In this document: in pieces, positions 10,210-22,380 of the stretch
Layout: the number at the start of each line of letters is the position of its first letter
Position numbering within the stretch: the first letter of the stretch is position 1
Origin: Eurosta solidaginis
Taxonomy: Eukaryota; Arthropoda; Insecta; Diptera; Tephritidae
Direction: 5' to 3'
Length of the DNA stretch: 64,000 nt
Assembly (NCBI RefSeq): GCF_040869045.1
Contig: NC_090323.1
Span: 263,566,392-263,630,391 of the forward strand
Made by a program: the position numbers and the translations under genes
The notes under the pieces: generated by a model
Seen by the model: the letters and a program-made list of their open reading frames with translations, nothing else
Database searches by the model: none
What the model was told of the DNA's origin: nothing

Positions 10210-11535
10210 ACATATTTAAAGATAAAAGGTCGCCAAAAAATTCATAATTTAAATTATTTATATATACATCTGGCAACTGTGTTGCCAGAACATTCTTTAT
10301 ATTCTTCTTTATTACTTTTTTATCTTTCAATTGATACTTTGACGCATTAACTTTAAAATGTAGCAATTAAATTATTTCATTAATTAAATAAACACTCATA
10401 TATAAAAGCTGCAATAATAATATAAGCCAATGAGGCTGTGCTTTTTGCTGCGACTAAATAGCGCTTACTCGCAGCAAACTGCGACAACGAACAGTAAATA
10501 GTAGCATAATAAATCACAGACTGCTTAATTCATATTGGCGCAACTAGTTGTTATGCTATAACGAGAATACCCTGCAAAAAATTTTGGATTATGTGTTCCA
10601 TTTTCTTCATGTTGGAGTACTCTAACAATACTCCTTTGCAATGCGTTTGCGGACCACCATCAGCCGATCATTGCTCGTTTTTTAATGACCGTGATCACAA
10701 CACGATGACAATCGAACATAGTTGCCAAAAGTAAAATATTGCATACAAATAAGTGATGATAAAATTTTCTATGGCAACTCTGATAAAATTCAACAGCGCA
10801 CTGGTTTTATGTATACATACTATAGTATAGAGAAATATTAGTTTCTTTATTCACGGAAATGCTAAATAACATAAGAATATTCGTAGTATAAAATATAAAA
10901 GTTGTATTGCCCCTCTTCATTTACTTTAATTTTAAATTAATTCACTCCGATAATTCTTTCCGACAACACAATTCCTTTTTAGTATTTTGGCATATGATCC
11001 TCTGTGGGTGATCCATGGAGTACTACAGTGAAAGTACTTTGGGAAGTACTCTCACGTATGTACTCTATGTAATACTCACAAACAAAGCGAGAGTGGGATC
11101 ACCTACTCCTCTCCTAGGACATCGCAATGTTAATTGGAGCACATTATTTGTATGAATACAGATTAGTTTTGGAACACTCCTATACTCCCAAAGGAGTATT
11201 CCTTACACTATTTATGGAGTAATCGCGTTTTTTGAAGGGTAATGTTTGGGTATGAGATTGTGATTAATTAATAACGCGATCGTGAGCTGTACTGTGATCA
11301 TGTAGATCTTCAATTACTGTTCAGTTAAATTTAAGTCTAGTCTTTGAATGTAGTTTGATATATGGGGGAATACAAAATGTAAGCATAGAGTAAGTATGCA
11401 TACGACATTGGTATGCTGTATAATACAGAATGTAAGGGTAAGTGTAGTCACTACTCTGTGGCGTAATGTGGGGACAATGTACGTTGTAGAGCAGATTTGA
11501 CCGAAATTAGACACCAAATTAATGCAAGGTAAGAC
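10210..11535. repeat. Non-coding DNA with GGAGTACT-rich repeat
   Basis: No gene. Between about 10610 and 11225 the motifs GGAGTACT, AGTACTC and ACTCC recur often in both orientations (for example 10614, 11017, 11035, 11046, 11160, 11192). This suggests a palindromic interspersed repeat. The rest is featureless. Confidence 0.45.
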
Positions 11536-11539
11536 GTGT

Positions 11540-12080
11540 TATCAATGTGCTGCTGATAAGTTATCGGTAAATTATTGACGGGTAGTGGGCGTGTTGTTCA
11601 TTTTTTGTTGACGAATTATCGGTTTTTTTTTGTCATAGATGAGGTACGGGCGTGTTATCGATTTGTTATCTAATTGTTATAAATTTGCCAACGATAACAA
11701 ATGTTATCAATGAGCTACCGCTTTTTTATTGTTGAGTTATCACTTTTTAATGGAAAATCTATATGTTTATTATGGAAAATTATCGATTATTTTTCGAGAA
11801 GTTATCGATATGTTAAAATTTGTCCTTTTGTTATAGAAAATAATCTAAATTTTATATAGAAAAGCAATCGTTTATGCATAAAAAATGTATAGGTATATTA
11901 TAACGAAGTTATGTCTAAAAATTATCAAAAAGTTGTCGATTTGCTATTGAAGAGTTATTTCTTTTCATCAAAAATTGTCGACATGACTGCGAAAAACTAT
12001 CAATTTGTTATCGGAGTGTCGCTTATTCGTCATCGGTTTGTTGTAAAGCAGATACCGATGATAGGTCAATAAAAAACTGA
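11540..12080. repeat. Degenerate TTATCGAT-type tandem repeat
   Basis: Many variants of GTTATCGAT, AGTTATC and TTGTTATCG occur at irregular spacing of about 20-40 bp. The pattern resembles an old short-unit satellite and is related in motif to the CGATA cluster at 21915-22135. Confidence 0.5.
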
Positions 12081-12469
12081 TGGCACATCTGTAACCCGTC
12101 CTTTTACAAGCTGATATGAATGCAATAAATAAATTAAATAACAACTGTTTAGTATTGGTTTTCACCGCTTAGAAGTCAATGAAGTTCTTCTCAAGAACCA
12201 ACAAATAATTTGTTTCTGGTAAAGTTAACTGTTATGTTATGTTACTTCAATCCCAATATGAGCTCTAGTTAAGCTTGAAACATTAGCTTTCTAGACGTAC
12301 ACCTGTGAGCTCGCGCGTCGAGTTTCGCGCGAACTTCATACTCACGTCCTTTTTATAATGAATACTGATCATTTAAAACATCTCCAATTTAGAAGGAATA
12401 ACTCTCTCGTGTGTATGTATGTATGTAAAATTATATGCTTGTTAATTGAAAGCTTATCAAAATTGAATA

Positions 12470-13135
12470 AACTGAAAGAAATGGTGCTAGTAAAATCAAC
12501 AAATCTGTTCTGTTGTTCTTGACTTAACGGAGATTCGGTGAAATTCATCGAATTATGGTGAATTCGACCGAGTTCTTTGTCAAGCGAGCAAATTACTTCA
12601 GACATTTCAACAGTTAACAAAATTTTGTAAAATTTATAGATTCCTAATCAATCTAACTGATTTTTATGTTAACACAACTGATCTTACAGGTCATTTCAAC
12701 AGCGAACAATGGTGAATGCATGAGCAAATTTCAAAGAGAATTGTACGCTCACTGCGCTCTCTACTTTGTACTTATGACGATGGTGCTCCTTGCTTAAAAA
12801 AAACACCAAAATAAGAAAACCACCAAATCGAAAAAACACACAAATTGGGAAAACAACAAAAAAATAGTTTTTCAGTTATCAGTACAAAAAAAAACCTTTT
12901 TTGAATTTAATGTGCATAACACTGCAAGAAATTATGCGATACTAGGACACCTATTTATCGGGTACAATTTTGCAACTTTTCCTCCAAGCGAAATGCAAAA
13001 TTGCGCTCTCTTGTTGCAAAAGTTTTGTTTGAACGAACAGGATGTTTCCAAAATTAGTAACATTTTGTTAAAGTTTTTACGAATTTTCACTCACGCGAAC
13101 GAATCTTATAAAATAATAATAAAATTAAAGAAAAA
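12470..13135 (+). mobile_element. TIR transposon, left half (copy 1)
   Basis: Homologous to 53550-54216 over most of its length. The end begins ACTGAAAGAAATGGTGCTAG (the first C of the CACTG terminus is mutated) and continues into a TAGTAAAATCAAC block that, inverted, also ends the right half at 20134. It encodes no transposase and is probably non-autonomous. The right half of the same family lies 6 kb away at 19181-20134. Confidence 0.6.
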
Positions 13136-13591
13136 AAAACTTTTTTAAAAATAAGCTTTTATTATTGGTTAATAAAATTAACTAAAAAGTAAACAATAAA
13201 TTGACTCTAAAGAAATATAACACTTTATAAGTTCATTGTAAGTTTTAACGATAATTGTCTGCGACAAAAGAATTCTATATTGTACATAATTATATATTTT
13301 TAACATTAAAACTTTACACCTAAATTATTAAACCTTACAGTTTATATCACAGTTCTAATTGTTCTAATAAAAAACGTGTTGAATTTTGATGGTATAATTA
13401 AGAACATTTAGGATCTCCTTTTCTTGCTATCGCAAGTTTTTTTCAAATAGGTAATTTTTCCAAAAGCAAAATAAATTACAGAAAAGATTACAGAGTTAAA
13501 CAGCCTTAAAAATTCAGCTATGTTGGTTATACACAGAAATACAACAGAGGGTTGTGTCTCCGCTTTTCGCAAGCGTTGAGATTCACCACGC

Positions 13592-16500
13592 GTGATACGC
13601 GTGATTCACCACGTCCAAATATCACAATCCACGGATAGGTACCGGCGGGTTTGTATGGGCCTTAGGCTGTTATGCCAAAGTAAATACAAATCTTTACCGA
13701 TAACTGTGTTATCGATTAATTTATCGAATTCTAACAAAGTAATATTGCATTGTCATCGGAGTTATACATGTGTGCAAAATTTCAGCTCAATCGGACATGG
13801 GGAAGTGTATCAAATTTAACTTGCAAGATTCCATTACAGACAACAAAAGTGAAACTAAATAAAAGCTTATAATATAAAAAACGGCCTTTTTATACTCAGT
13901 TGAGCAGAGCTCACAGAGTATATTAACTTTGATTGGATAACGGTTGGTTGTACAGGTATAAAGGAATCGAGATAGATATAGACTTCCATAATTCAAAATC
14001 ATCAGTATCGAAAAAAAAAATTCGATTGAGCCATGGCCGTCCGTCCGTCCGTCCGTCCGTTAACACGATAACTTGAGTAAATTTTGAGGTATCTTGATGA
14101 AATTTGGTATGTAGGTTCCTGGGCACTCATCTCAGATCGCTATTTAAAATGAACGATATCGGACAATAACCACGCCCACTTTTTCTATATCGAAAATTTC
14201 GAAAAATCGAAAAAGTGCGATAATTCCTTACCAAATACGGATAAAGCGATGAAACTCGGTAGGTTAGTTGAACTTATGACGCAGAATGGAAAACTAGTAA
14301 AATTTTGGACAGTGGGCGTGGAACCGCCCACTTTTAAAAGAAGGTAATTTAGAAGTTTTGCAAGCTGTAATTTGGCAGTCGTTGAAGATATCATGATGAA
14401 ATTTGGCAGGAACGTTACTCTTATTACTATATATATGCTTAATAAAAATTAGCAAAATCGGAGAACGGCCACGCCCACTTTTTAAAAAAAAATTTTTTTA
14501 AAGTCAAATTTTAAAAGAAAAGTTAATATCTTTACAGTATAAAAGTAAACTATGTCAACATTCAACTCCAGTAATGATATGGTGCAAAAAAATACAAAAA
14601 TAAAAGAAATTTTCAAAATGGGCGTGGCTCCGCCCTTTTTCATTTAATTTGTCTAGGATACTTTTAATGCTATATGTCGAACAAAACATTACCATTCCTT
14701 GTGAAATTTGGTAGAGGCTTAGATTCTAGGATGATAACTGTTTTCTGTGAAAAAGGGCGAAATCGATTGAAGCCACGCCCAGTTTTTATACATAGTCGAC
14801 CGTCTGTCCTTTCGCTCGGTCGTTAACACGATAACTTGAGCAAAAATCGATATATCTTTACTAAACTCAGTTCACTTACTTATCTGAACTCACCTTATAT
14901 TGGTGTAAAAAATGGCTGAAATCCGACTATGACCACGCCCATTTTTTCGATATCGAAAACTACTAAAAATGAAAAAAATGCTATAATATACCAAATACGA
15001 AAAAAGGGCTGAAACATGGTAATTGGATTGGTCTATTGGAGCAAAATATGACTTTAGAAAAAAACTTTGTAAAATGGGTGTGACACCTACCATATTAAGT
15101 AGAAGAAAATGAAAAAGTTTTGCAGGGCGAAATCAAAAGCCCTTGGAATCTTGGAAGGATAACTGTTCGTGGTATTACATATATAAATAAATTAGCGGTA
15201 CCCGACAGATGATGTTCTGGGTCACCCTGGTCCACATTTTGGTCGATATCTCGAAAACGACTTCACATATACAACTACCACCGCTCCCTTTTAAAACCCC
15301 CATTAATACCTTTAATTTGATATCCATATTGTACAAACACATTATAGAGTCACCCCTGGTCCACCTTTATGGCGATATCTCGAAAAGGTGTCCACCTATA
15401 GAACTAAGGCCCACTCCCTTTTAAAATACTCATTAACACCTTTCATTTGATACCCATATTGTACAAACGCATTCTATAGTCACCCGTGGTCCACGTTTAT
15501 GGCGACAACCCGAAAGGGCGTCCACCCATAGAACTAAGGCGCATCCCCTTTTAAAATACTTATTAGCACCTTTCGTTCTATACCCATATTGTACAAAAGC
15601 ATTCTAGAGTCAACCCTGGTCCACCTTTATGGCGATATCTCGAAAAGGCGCCCACCTACAGAACTAAGACCCACTCCCTTTCAAAATACTCATTAACACC
15701 TTTCATTTGATACTCATATCGTACAAACAAATTCTAGAGTCACCCCTGGTCCACCTGTATGGCGATATCTCGAAATGGCGTCCACCCATAGAACTAAGCC
15801 CCCTCCCTTTCAAAATACTCATTAACACCTTTCGTTTGATACCCATATTGTACAAACGCATTCTAGAGTCACCCCTGGTCCACGTTTATGGCGATATCTC
15901 GAAAAGGCGTCCACCCATAGAACTAAGGCCCACTCCCTTTTAAAATACTCATTAACACCTTTCATTTGATACCCAATTCTAGAGTCATCCCTGGTCCACC
16001 TTTATGGCGATATCTCGAAAAGGCGTCCTCCTATAGAACTAAGGCCCACGCCCTTTTAATATACTCATTATTACCTTTCATTTCATACCCATATCGTACA
16101 AACAAATTCTAGAGTCACCCCTGGTCCACCTTTATGGCGATATCTCGAAAAGGCGTCCACCCATAGAACTAAGGCCCACTCCCTTTTAAAATAATCATTA
16201 ACACCTTTCATTTGATACCCATATCGTACAAACAAATTCTAGAGTCACCCCGGGTCCACCTTTATGGCGATATCTCGAAAAGGCGTCCTCCTATAGAACT
16301 AAGGCCCACGCCCTTTTAATATACTCATTATTACCTTTCATTTCATACCCATATCGTACAAACAAATTCTAGAGTCACCCCTGGTCCACCTTTATGGCGA
16401 TATCTCGAAAAGGCGCCCACCTATAGAACTAAGACCCACTCCCTTTCAAAATACTCATTAACACCTTTCATTTGATACCCATATCGTACAAACAAATTCT

Positions 16501-16693
16501 AGAGTCACCCCTGGTCCACCTTTATGGCGATATCTCGAAAAGGCGTCCACCCATAGAACTAAGGCCCACTCCCTTTTAAAATACTCATTAACACCTTTCG
16601 TTTGATATCCATATTGTACAAACGCATTCTAGAGTCACCCCTGGTCCACGTTTATGGCGATATCTCGAAAAGGCGTCCACCCATAGAACTAAG
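13592..16693 (+). mobile_element. Long non-coding repeat, copy A
   Basis: From TATACTCAGTTGAGCAGAGC at 13891 the sequence matches, in reverse, 41440-42942 and 58850-60502. It is non-coding and full of CCACGCCCACTTTTT blocks, each followed by a near-palindromic TTTCGATATCGAAA block, and GTCC repeats. It closes with a 130-bp array. The 13592-13890 leader resembles the units of the 123-bp minisatellite at 17.9-19.1 kb (ATTGCATTGTCATCG...TGTGCAAA). Three copies with shared outer ends indicate a mobile family of unknown class. It appears nested in the TIR transposon split at 13135/19181. Confidence 0.75.
15217..16693 (+). repeat. 130-bp tandem array, about 12 units
   Basis: CACCCCTGGTCCAC-type starts fall at 15222, 15351, 15481, 15611, 15741, 15870, 15986, 16116, 16246, 16376, 16506 and 16636, so the period is 130 bp with one unit shortened to 116. 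Units with the variant CCCTTTTAATATACTCATTA alternate with standard ones near 16040 and 16300, hinting at a 260-bp higher-order unit. Copies B and C of the parent repeat carry only one to three units. Confidence 0.92.
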
Positions 16694-16704
16694 GTAAGAT
16701 TAAG

Positions 16705-17285
16705 AAAGACAACCCTGGTCCACCGCCATCTTACACCGATGCAGGGTGGTTCCAGGGCAATGTCAAGCTAATTGCCTGTGACGACGCCAGGTCAGTAAAC
16801 CTCTATAGGGCCGCCGTCACGCTGATAGGGGTGATATATCCGGGCGCGCGCCTCAAGGTAGTGGAGGTGCGTGATATCCCCTCACGACCAAGGGCTAGAG
16901 CCTGGGTTCCAGTGACGCCGACGGACCCAGCTGACATCCTGGAGCTGCTCCAGGATTACAACCCGCCACAGGTTTGGAAGTTAACCCGGATAAAACCGAG
17001 CTTGTCCTCTTCACGAGGAGGTACAAAGTACCAAATTTTACACCGCCAAGAATTGGGGGCACATTCTAAGCGTTTAGCGATCAAGTCAAGTATTTGGGAG
17101 TCATTCTGGATAGGAAGCTATTATGGCGTGACCATATAGTGGAGCGATCCAAGAAGCAGAACAGTTCACCTGCAAGAGGGCAATTGGCACCTCCTGGGGA
17201 TTCTCCCCTAAGGTGACCTACTGGATTTACACAGCCATTGTGCGCCCGATTCTTCTTTATGGTGCCTTGGTCTGGTGGCCTGCAC
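16705..17285 (+). pseudogene. LOA/jockey-type non-LTR relic (gag joined to RT end)
   Basis: The first half encodes a gag-like piece (GVIYPGARLKVVEVRDIPS, then RPRARAWVP, then DPADILELL). Near 16975 it changes frame into the end of a reverse transcriptase: VNPDKTELVLFTRRYKVP, then a VILDRKLLWRDHI-like segment and VTYWIYTAIVRPILLYG. These are typical of LOA-clade elements. Joining gag directly to the RT C-terminus means a large internal deletion, and frameshifts occur near 17040 and 17130. It is cut on the right by a SINE. Confidence 0.8.
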
Positions 17286-17289
17286 TAGC

Positions 17290-17655
17290 TAAAAAAAAAA
17301 AATAAATGTAAGGCGCGATAACCTTCGAAGAGATCTAAGGCCGAGCTTCTCTACCAATTTGCATCGTGCTCCTATTGATTTTCCCTACAAATCGGCCGGA
17401 CGGGACCTACATGTTTTATGCCGACTCCGAACGGCATCTGCAAGGCAGATGAGTTTTCACTGAGAGCTTTTCTTGACAGAAATACACCCGGAGCGCTTGC
17501 CAAACACTGCCTAGGGGCGACCCCGCTTAGACAAATTTTCTTCTAATTGAAAACCTTATTTCTAAAATTTTGATTTGCTTTGCCCGGGGTGTGAACCCAA
17601 GGCATACGGTGTGGTAGGCGGAGCACGCTACCATCACACCACGGTGGCCGCCGTT
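17290..17655 (-). mobile_element. tRNA-derived SINE (family 1), full length
   Basis: One of nine copies in the window. Read on the minus strand it begins GGCGGCCACCGTGGTGTGAT, with an A-box-like TGGTGTGATGG, and then a B-box-like GGTTCACACCCCGGGCAAAG. A conserved body with CTCATCTGCCTTGCAGATGC and GTTCGGAGTCGGCATAAAAC follows, ending in CGCGCCTTACATTTATTTTT. It has no coding capacity and must use the machinery of another element. Confidence 0.85.
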
Positions 17656-17734
17656 AAAAGTACCTATCTTAAAATGCTTCAAAATGTGCAACGGTGTTCG
17701 GAGCTCTGCATTACCAGGGCTCTCGGCTCCACTC

Positions 17735-19180
17735 CAGATTCCGTTACATACATACATGGATATATAGATAGATACAGGCCAAGCTAATAAAAGCGTGTTA
17801 AAAAGGGCTCTTTCGTAGATGTGCCATGCATCCCCTTCTATCATTAATAAAGGAATGCGTTCTTCGAATTATGTGCAAGGTTTCAAATCAATGGCCATTT
17901 GGGGTGGTCATAAGTTCAATTGACCTTATATCCGTTAACCTTATGTCACCCCCCTATCACATTATTGCATTTTCATTGAGCCTTGATACGTGTGCAAAGT
18001 TTCAATCAAACTTATGGCCATTCAAAGTTGTAATAAGGTATTGACCTTATGGCCGTTGACCTTATGTCGCCACACCATCACATTAATGCATTGTCATCGA
18101 GCCCTGATACGTGTGCAAAGTTTCAATGAAACTTATGGCCATTCAAAGTGGTAATAACGCCAATTGACCTTATGGCCGTTGACCTTATGTCACCACACCA
18201 TCACATTAATGCATTATCATCGAGCCTTGATACGTGTGCAAAGCTTCAATCAAACGTATGGCCATTAAAAGTGGTAATAAGGCAAATTGGCCTTATGTCA
18301 CCGCACCATCACAATAATGCATTGTCATCGAGCCTTGATACGTGTGCAAAGTTTCAATCAAACTTATGGCCATTCAAAGTGATAATAAGGCCAATTGACC
18401 TTATGGCCGTTGACCTCATGTCACCACACCATCACATTAATGCATTGTCATCGAGCCTTGATACGTGTGCAAAGTTTCAGTCAAACTTATGGCCATTCAA
18501 AGTGGTAATAAGGCCAATTGACCTTATGGCCGTTGACCTTATGTCACCGCACCATCACATTAATGCATTTTCATCGAGCCTTGATACGTGTGCACAGTTT
18601 CAATCAAACTTATGGCCACTCAAAATGGTAATAAGGCCAATTGAACTTATGGCCATTGACCTTATGTCACCGCACCATCACATTAATGCATTGTCATCGA
18701 GCCATGATACGTGTGCAAAGTTTCAGTCAAACTTATGGCCATTCAAAGTGATAATAAGGCCAATTGACCTTATGGCCGTTGACCTTATGTCACCACACCA
18801 TCACATTAATGCATTGCCATCGAGCCTTGATACGTGTGCAAAGTTTCAATCAAACTTATGGCCATTCAAAGTGGTAATAAGGCCAATTGACCTTATGGCC
18901 GTTGACCTTATGTCACCGCACCATCACATTAATGCATTTTCATCGAGCCTTGATACGTGTGCAAAGTTGCAATCAAACTTATGGCCATTCAAAGTGGTAA
19001 TAAGGCCAATTGACCTTATGGCCGTTGACCTTATGTCACCCCACCATTACATTAATGCATTGTCATCGGTCCTTGATACGTATGCAAAGTTTCAAATTAA
19101 TCAGACTTCTAGAAACCGGTGAAAATTAAGCTAAAAGATTCCGTTACATACAGGCCAAGCTAATAAAAGCGTGTTAATAA
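17735..19180 (+). repeat. 123-bp minisatellite, about 10 units, with flanking repeats
   Basis: Units of 123 bp (41 codons) run from about 17890 to 19105; one unit is 108 bp. Each contains TTATGGCCATTCAAAGTGGT, CCTTATGGCCGTTGACC and CACCATCACATTAATGCATT. Because 123 is a multiple of three, one frame stays open for over 300 codons, but it starts with no suitable ATG and looks like a by-product of the repeat. The array is bracketed by a direct repeat (ATTCCGTTACATAC...CAGGCCAAGCTAATAAAAGC) at 17738-17800 and 19138-19178. Confidence 0.9.
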
Positions 19181-20134
19181 TTGAGAATCAGTTTCGTTAC
19201 TATTATTTTCATTTCTATTTGAAAACTGAAGTGACGCGCAGCGAAGTTCAAAACTATAAATTGAATAAATTATAAAAAAATAAAATTTGGTGACAGTGCG
19301 TTTAATAAAGCAAAGTAATAAAGTGTATAATATGTAATTGTAAGGTTAAAATAAAGTTCTTGAAACCGACGCCAATGTGATTTAACAAACGGTGCATGTC
19401 CTTATTTTAGCTAGAGCATGTAATAACGCGTGTGTGAATATGTATGTAGCATATATATATATTTATGTATCAAACATGCGTATTTATGTATTCACATATT
19501 TACGTATATATATGGCAACATACTTTCGTACAAAGCTGCCGATGGTAATTAGGTACAAGTTTTTTTTTAATTCAGATTATTTTATTATTATTTTAATTAA
19601 TATTACTAAACATAGCAATGAAATCATTAGAAATGAAATGTAGTTGTGTGTAATTTATACAAATAAAAAAAAACTGCGTCAGTTTAAAAATATATTTATC
19701 CGGCTTTTATTTCAGTTATTAATTTCATAGGTATGAACAGAAAACTCTGTTGATGTCAAAGTTTACGCTAGTAATCTAGAAAAACGGAAAAAGCTGTTAT
19801 TTCAATAGACTTCACTGTCAGTTGAAATTTCGACAATAAACACTGTTAATTTAACATTTTACGCTTGTTATTTCGAATGAACAGAAATCCCTTTCATATT
19901 AACAGTTTTGATTGGTATTCTTAGAGCGACAGTAATAATTGTTAATTTAACAAAATTATGGGTAAAGTATAATGAAACTTTCTTTGTTTATTTGACTACA
20001 AAAACGGTCAATTACGAAATAACGATTTGTGCGCAGTTGATTCACATCTTGTTGCGATGGATAAAAATTGACAGAAATTTCTGTTGAATCCACCCGTATT
20101 TCGGTTGATTTTACCAGTCTTTTTTTTTTCAGTG
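19181..20134 (+). mobile_element. TIR transposon, right half (copy 1)
   Basis: Matches 54504-54944 of the second copy (TTGAGAATCAGTTT..., TATTTATGTATTCACATATT, GTGTGCGCAGTTGATTC), with extra sequence around 19650-19980. It ends TTTTACCAGTC...TTTCAGTG, the inverted form of the left terminus. Most simply the element once spanned 12470-20134 and was split by nested insertions at 13.1-19.2 kb. Confidence 0.6.
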
Positions 20135-21910
20135 TATACTTACAAAATTCTATAAGAACGTTGCTAAAATCTTAAGCGTCCTCCAAGTACTCAACTGAAC
20201 ATAGCAATTGCAAAAAAAACTAAAAATTTTGTAAAATATGCAAATGTTTGCATTCTTATTTGATTCAAAATTATTGCATGGAAATTTTCAGAATTTTTTT
20301 CTGAATTTTTTCATCATTTTTGTTTTTCCCACTACATGTTTTATGATACTGAATTTGTTTTCATGCCACAAATTGGCGACAATTTAGTGGCCATTGTTCA
20401 AACTGAAAACTTTTTCAGCGGTAACAAAAAAGAGAAAGAAAATTACAAAAACTATGCTATGTATATTTCAAATGCACGTTAAGTTGTGGAATCCATTAAA
20501 CGGAGTTAGCTAATTCGTTGCAGCCAATGCGGTTGCGGGGAGGCTTTTGTTGTTTCTGTTGTTAGCCACTTTGCTAAAATTGTGCAACATGGCAAAAGTG
20601 CTAACAACAAATCATTTTGTGTATTTAAATTTCATGAAATTTTTTTTTTCCACAAAATTCTTCATTATTAATGAGATTTTCAAAAATGATTTGTAGCGCT
20701 CATGCAAATTGTGCAATTGTCACAATAAATGCTCGTGCGCTCGATTTCACTAAATATTGTACATTTTTTTATCGCAGTCTTGCATCATTGCTAATCATAG
20801 CATTGGCTTGCAAATTCTGTCCTGTAATGAAAGCGAAATTAAGATCTCGATCAAGTACGTTTGATGGCAATACTTTTGTGGTGGTAAAATGGAAATGTAT
20901 TTATTTATGCATTGTATGAGTGTTTATGTAAATTATATTAAATATATTATAATGGAACTTTAGTTATGTTGCCATTTTTATTTAATGCAAACTAATCTTT
21001 CTCACTAACTAAGTTCATCACTTTTTCAATAATAATATATATACATACTTAAATATATCATGAAATTCCTTAACATACAATATGGTAAAGCTTTGTAATT
21101 TTTATAGAGATGTGATATGCAATTATAGTGGATATAAATGTGGATAAACGGCAAATAAACACGTGAGCGTTATTCTCATTCATCCATATATATGTATGTA
21201 TATTTTACGGCACGGAACTTAAACATTCCTTAGAAATCAGATTATAAGACAAAATCAACGGAACATGGCAAGCGTGGGGTAGAGTCACGATTTCTTCACT
21301 TAAAATGCATTGGTTTATTTTAATTGTTAATAAATAGTCATTGGTAAATACAATTGAGTTTTGTTCCACCAAATTTACTAACTTTATTTATTTAATCTAC
21401 AAGTTAATCAACTCACAGACTAGATGCATCCTACAGACTAGATATACAGGTGGACACAATGAATATGTTCATACATATACATAAGTATAACTAGTTCAGA
21501 ATTTACAAAATAGAATAGGTTTCAGCATACAAATTTAGAATCACATTTTGAAATGCCGTCGGAATGAATGTCGCTCCAAGCACCAAAGTGTAGTTCTTAG
21601 GAAGCTTGGAAATGTTTATCTTTGAATTCATGTTATACTTATTAAAATTTTTATTTCTTGGAAAAAACGCGTTCCCATCCAGCCACACTAAAAATTGGTT
21701 TTAAGGTTTCAAGGCAACAAGTGTATTCTTTTCAATCAGCAAAGGAGAGTGATAAGTGTCAAAATTGTTACAACGATTATTAAAATCTTCGCACAAATAA
21801 CGGAAAGGTTCAGCATTTCAAAATTTGACCTGCATGTGCTTAAAAGAAGTGGCTGAAAATGCCTCGAAGGTCTGAAAGGCCTGAAAGGAATGTTAGACAT
21901 AATTTATAAT
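20135..21910. other. Unassigned AT-rich DNA, no gene seen
   Basis: No domain-bearing reading frame or convincing exon. Short frames at 20671-20919 (+) and 21503-21688 (-) show nothing recognisable. Confidence 0.4.
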
Positions 21911-21914
21911 TTCA

Positions 21915-22135
21915 AATATCGATGTTTCCGATAGCTTTTCGAACGCAAATCGATGACGTTTTGATAACAAATCGATATATTTTCGATAACAAATTGCTAG
22001 CACTCCGATAAAAAAATCGATAACTTTTCAAAAAAATATCGATAATTCTTCGAAATCGATAACTTTTTAATAACGAAACGATAGTTTTTTTTGTAACTTT
22101 GAATGATGAGTTATCCATCCAATACCCTTCGATAA
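21915..22135. promoter_or_regulatory. Cluster of CGATA / ATCGATA motifs
   Basis: About ten CGATA pentamers lie on one strand within roughly 220 bp (for example CCGATAGC, TTCGATAACAAAT, ATCGATAACTTT, TATCGATAATTC). In Drosophila, CGATA clusters bind BEAF-32 and TATCGATA binds DREF, so this could be boundary or promoter DNA. The motifs also look like an old 20-bp-scale repeat, and that explanation is at least as likely. Confidence 0.35.
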
Positions 22136-22199
22136 ATATTCGAGGTAATGTGTTGAAGATAATATATGCGAAGAAGGCAATTGGGAAAAACTTTACAAC

Positions 22200-22380
22200 A
22201 ACTAAGGAATGACGTAGCTGAATGCATTTATAACCATTTCAACTATCGTAGGAGTGCGGGTTCGACTCCCACTCCCGGGAGAAAAGGCTTTGAAGAGATT
22301 TACAAGGTATAATCGAAACAGCTGTCGCCTTGTCCGTCCTGATGTCACGTTGTTTAAATTTTTCCCAAATTATTAAATAA
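22200..22380 (+). mobile_element. tRNA-derived SINE (family 2)
   Basis: An A-box-like TAGCTGAATGC at 22217 is followed by a perfect B-box GGTTCGACTCC at about 22259. The body GAGATTTACAAGGTATAATC, then CAGCTGTCGCCTTGTCCGTC and CACGTTGTTTAAAT recurs twice, as a foldback, at 56045-56215. The 3' end runs into AT-rich DNA. Confidence 0.7.

Noticed and set aside
12912..13148. 78-codon frame as a transposase remnant
   Set aside because: No transposase motif, and the matching region of the second copy (53.9-54.2 kb) does not keep the frame.
15217..16693. CRISPR-like array
   Set aside because: Units are contiguous 130-bp tandem repeats with no unique spacers, in a eukaryotic context.
18148..19122. 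324-codon reading frame as a real gene
   Set aside because: It lies wholly in the 123-bp array, starts with GTG, and stays open only because the unit length is a multiple of three.
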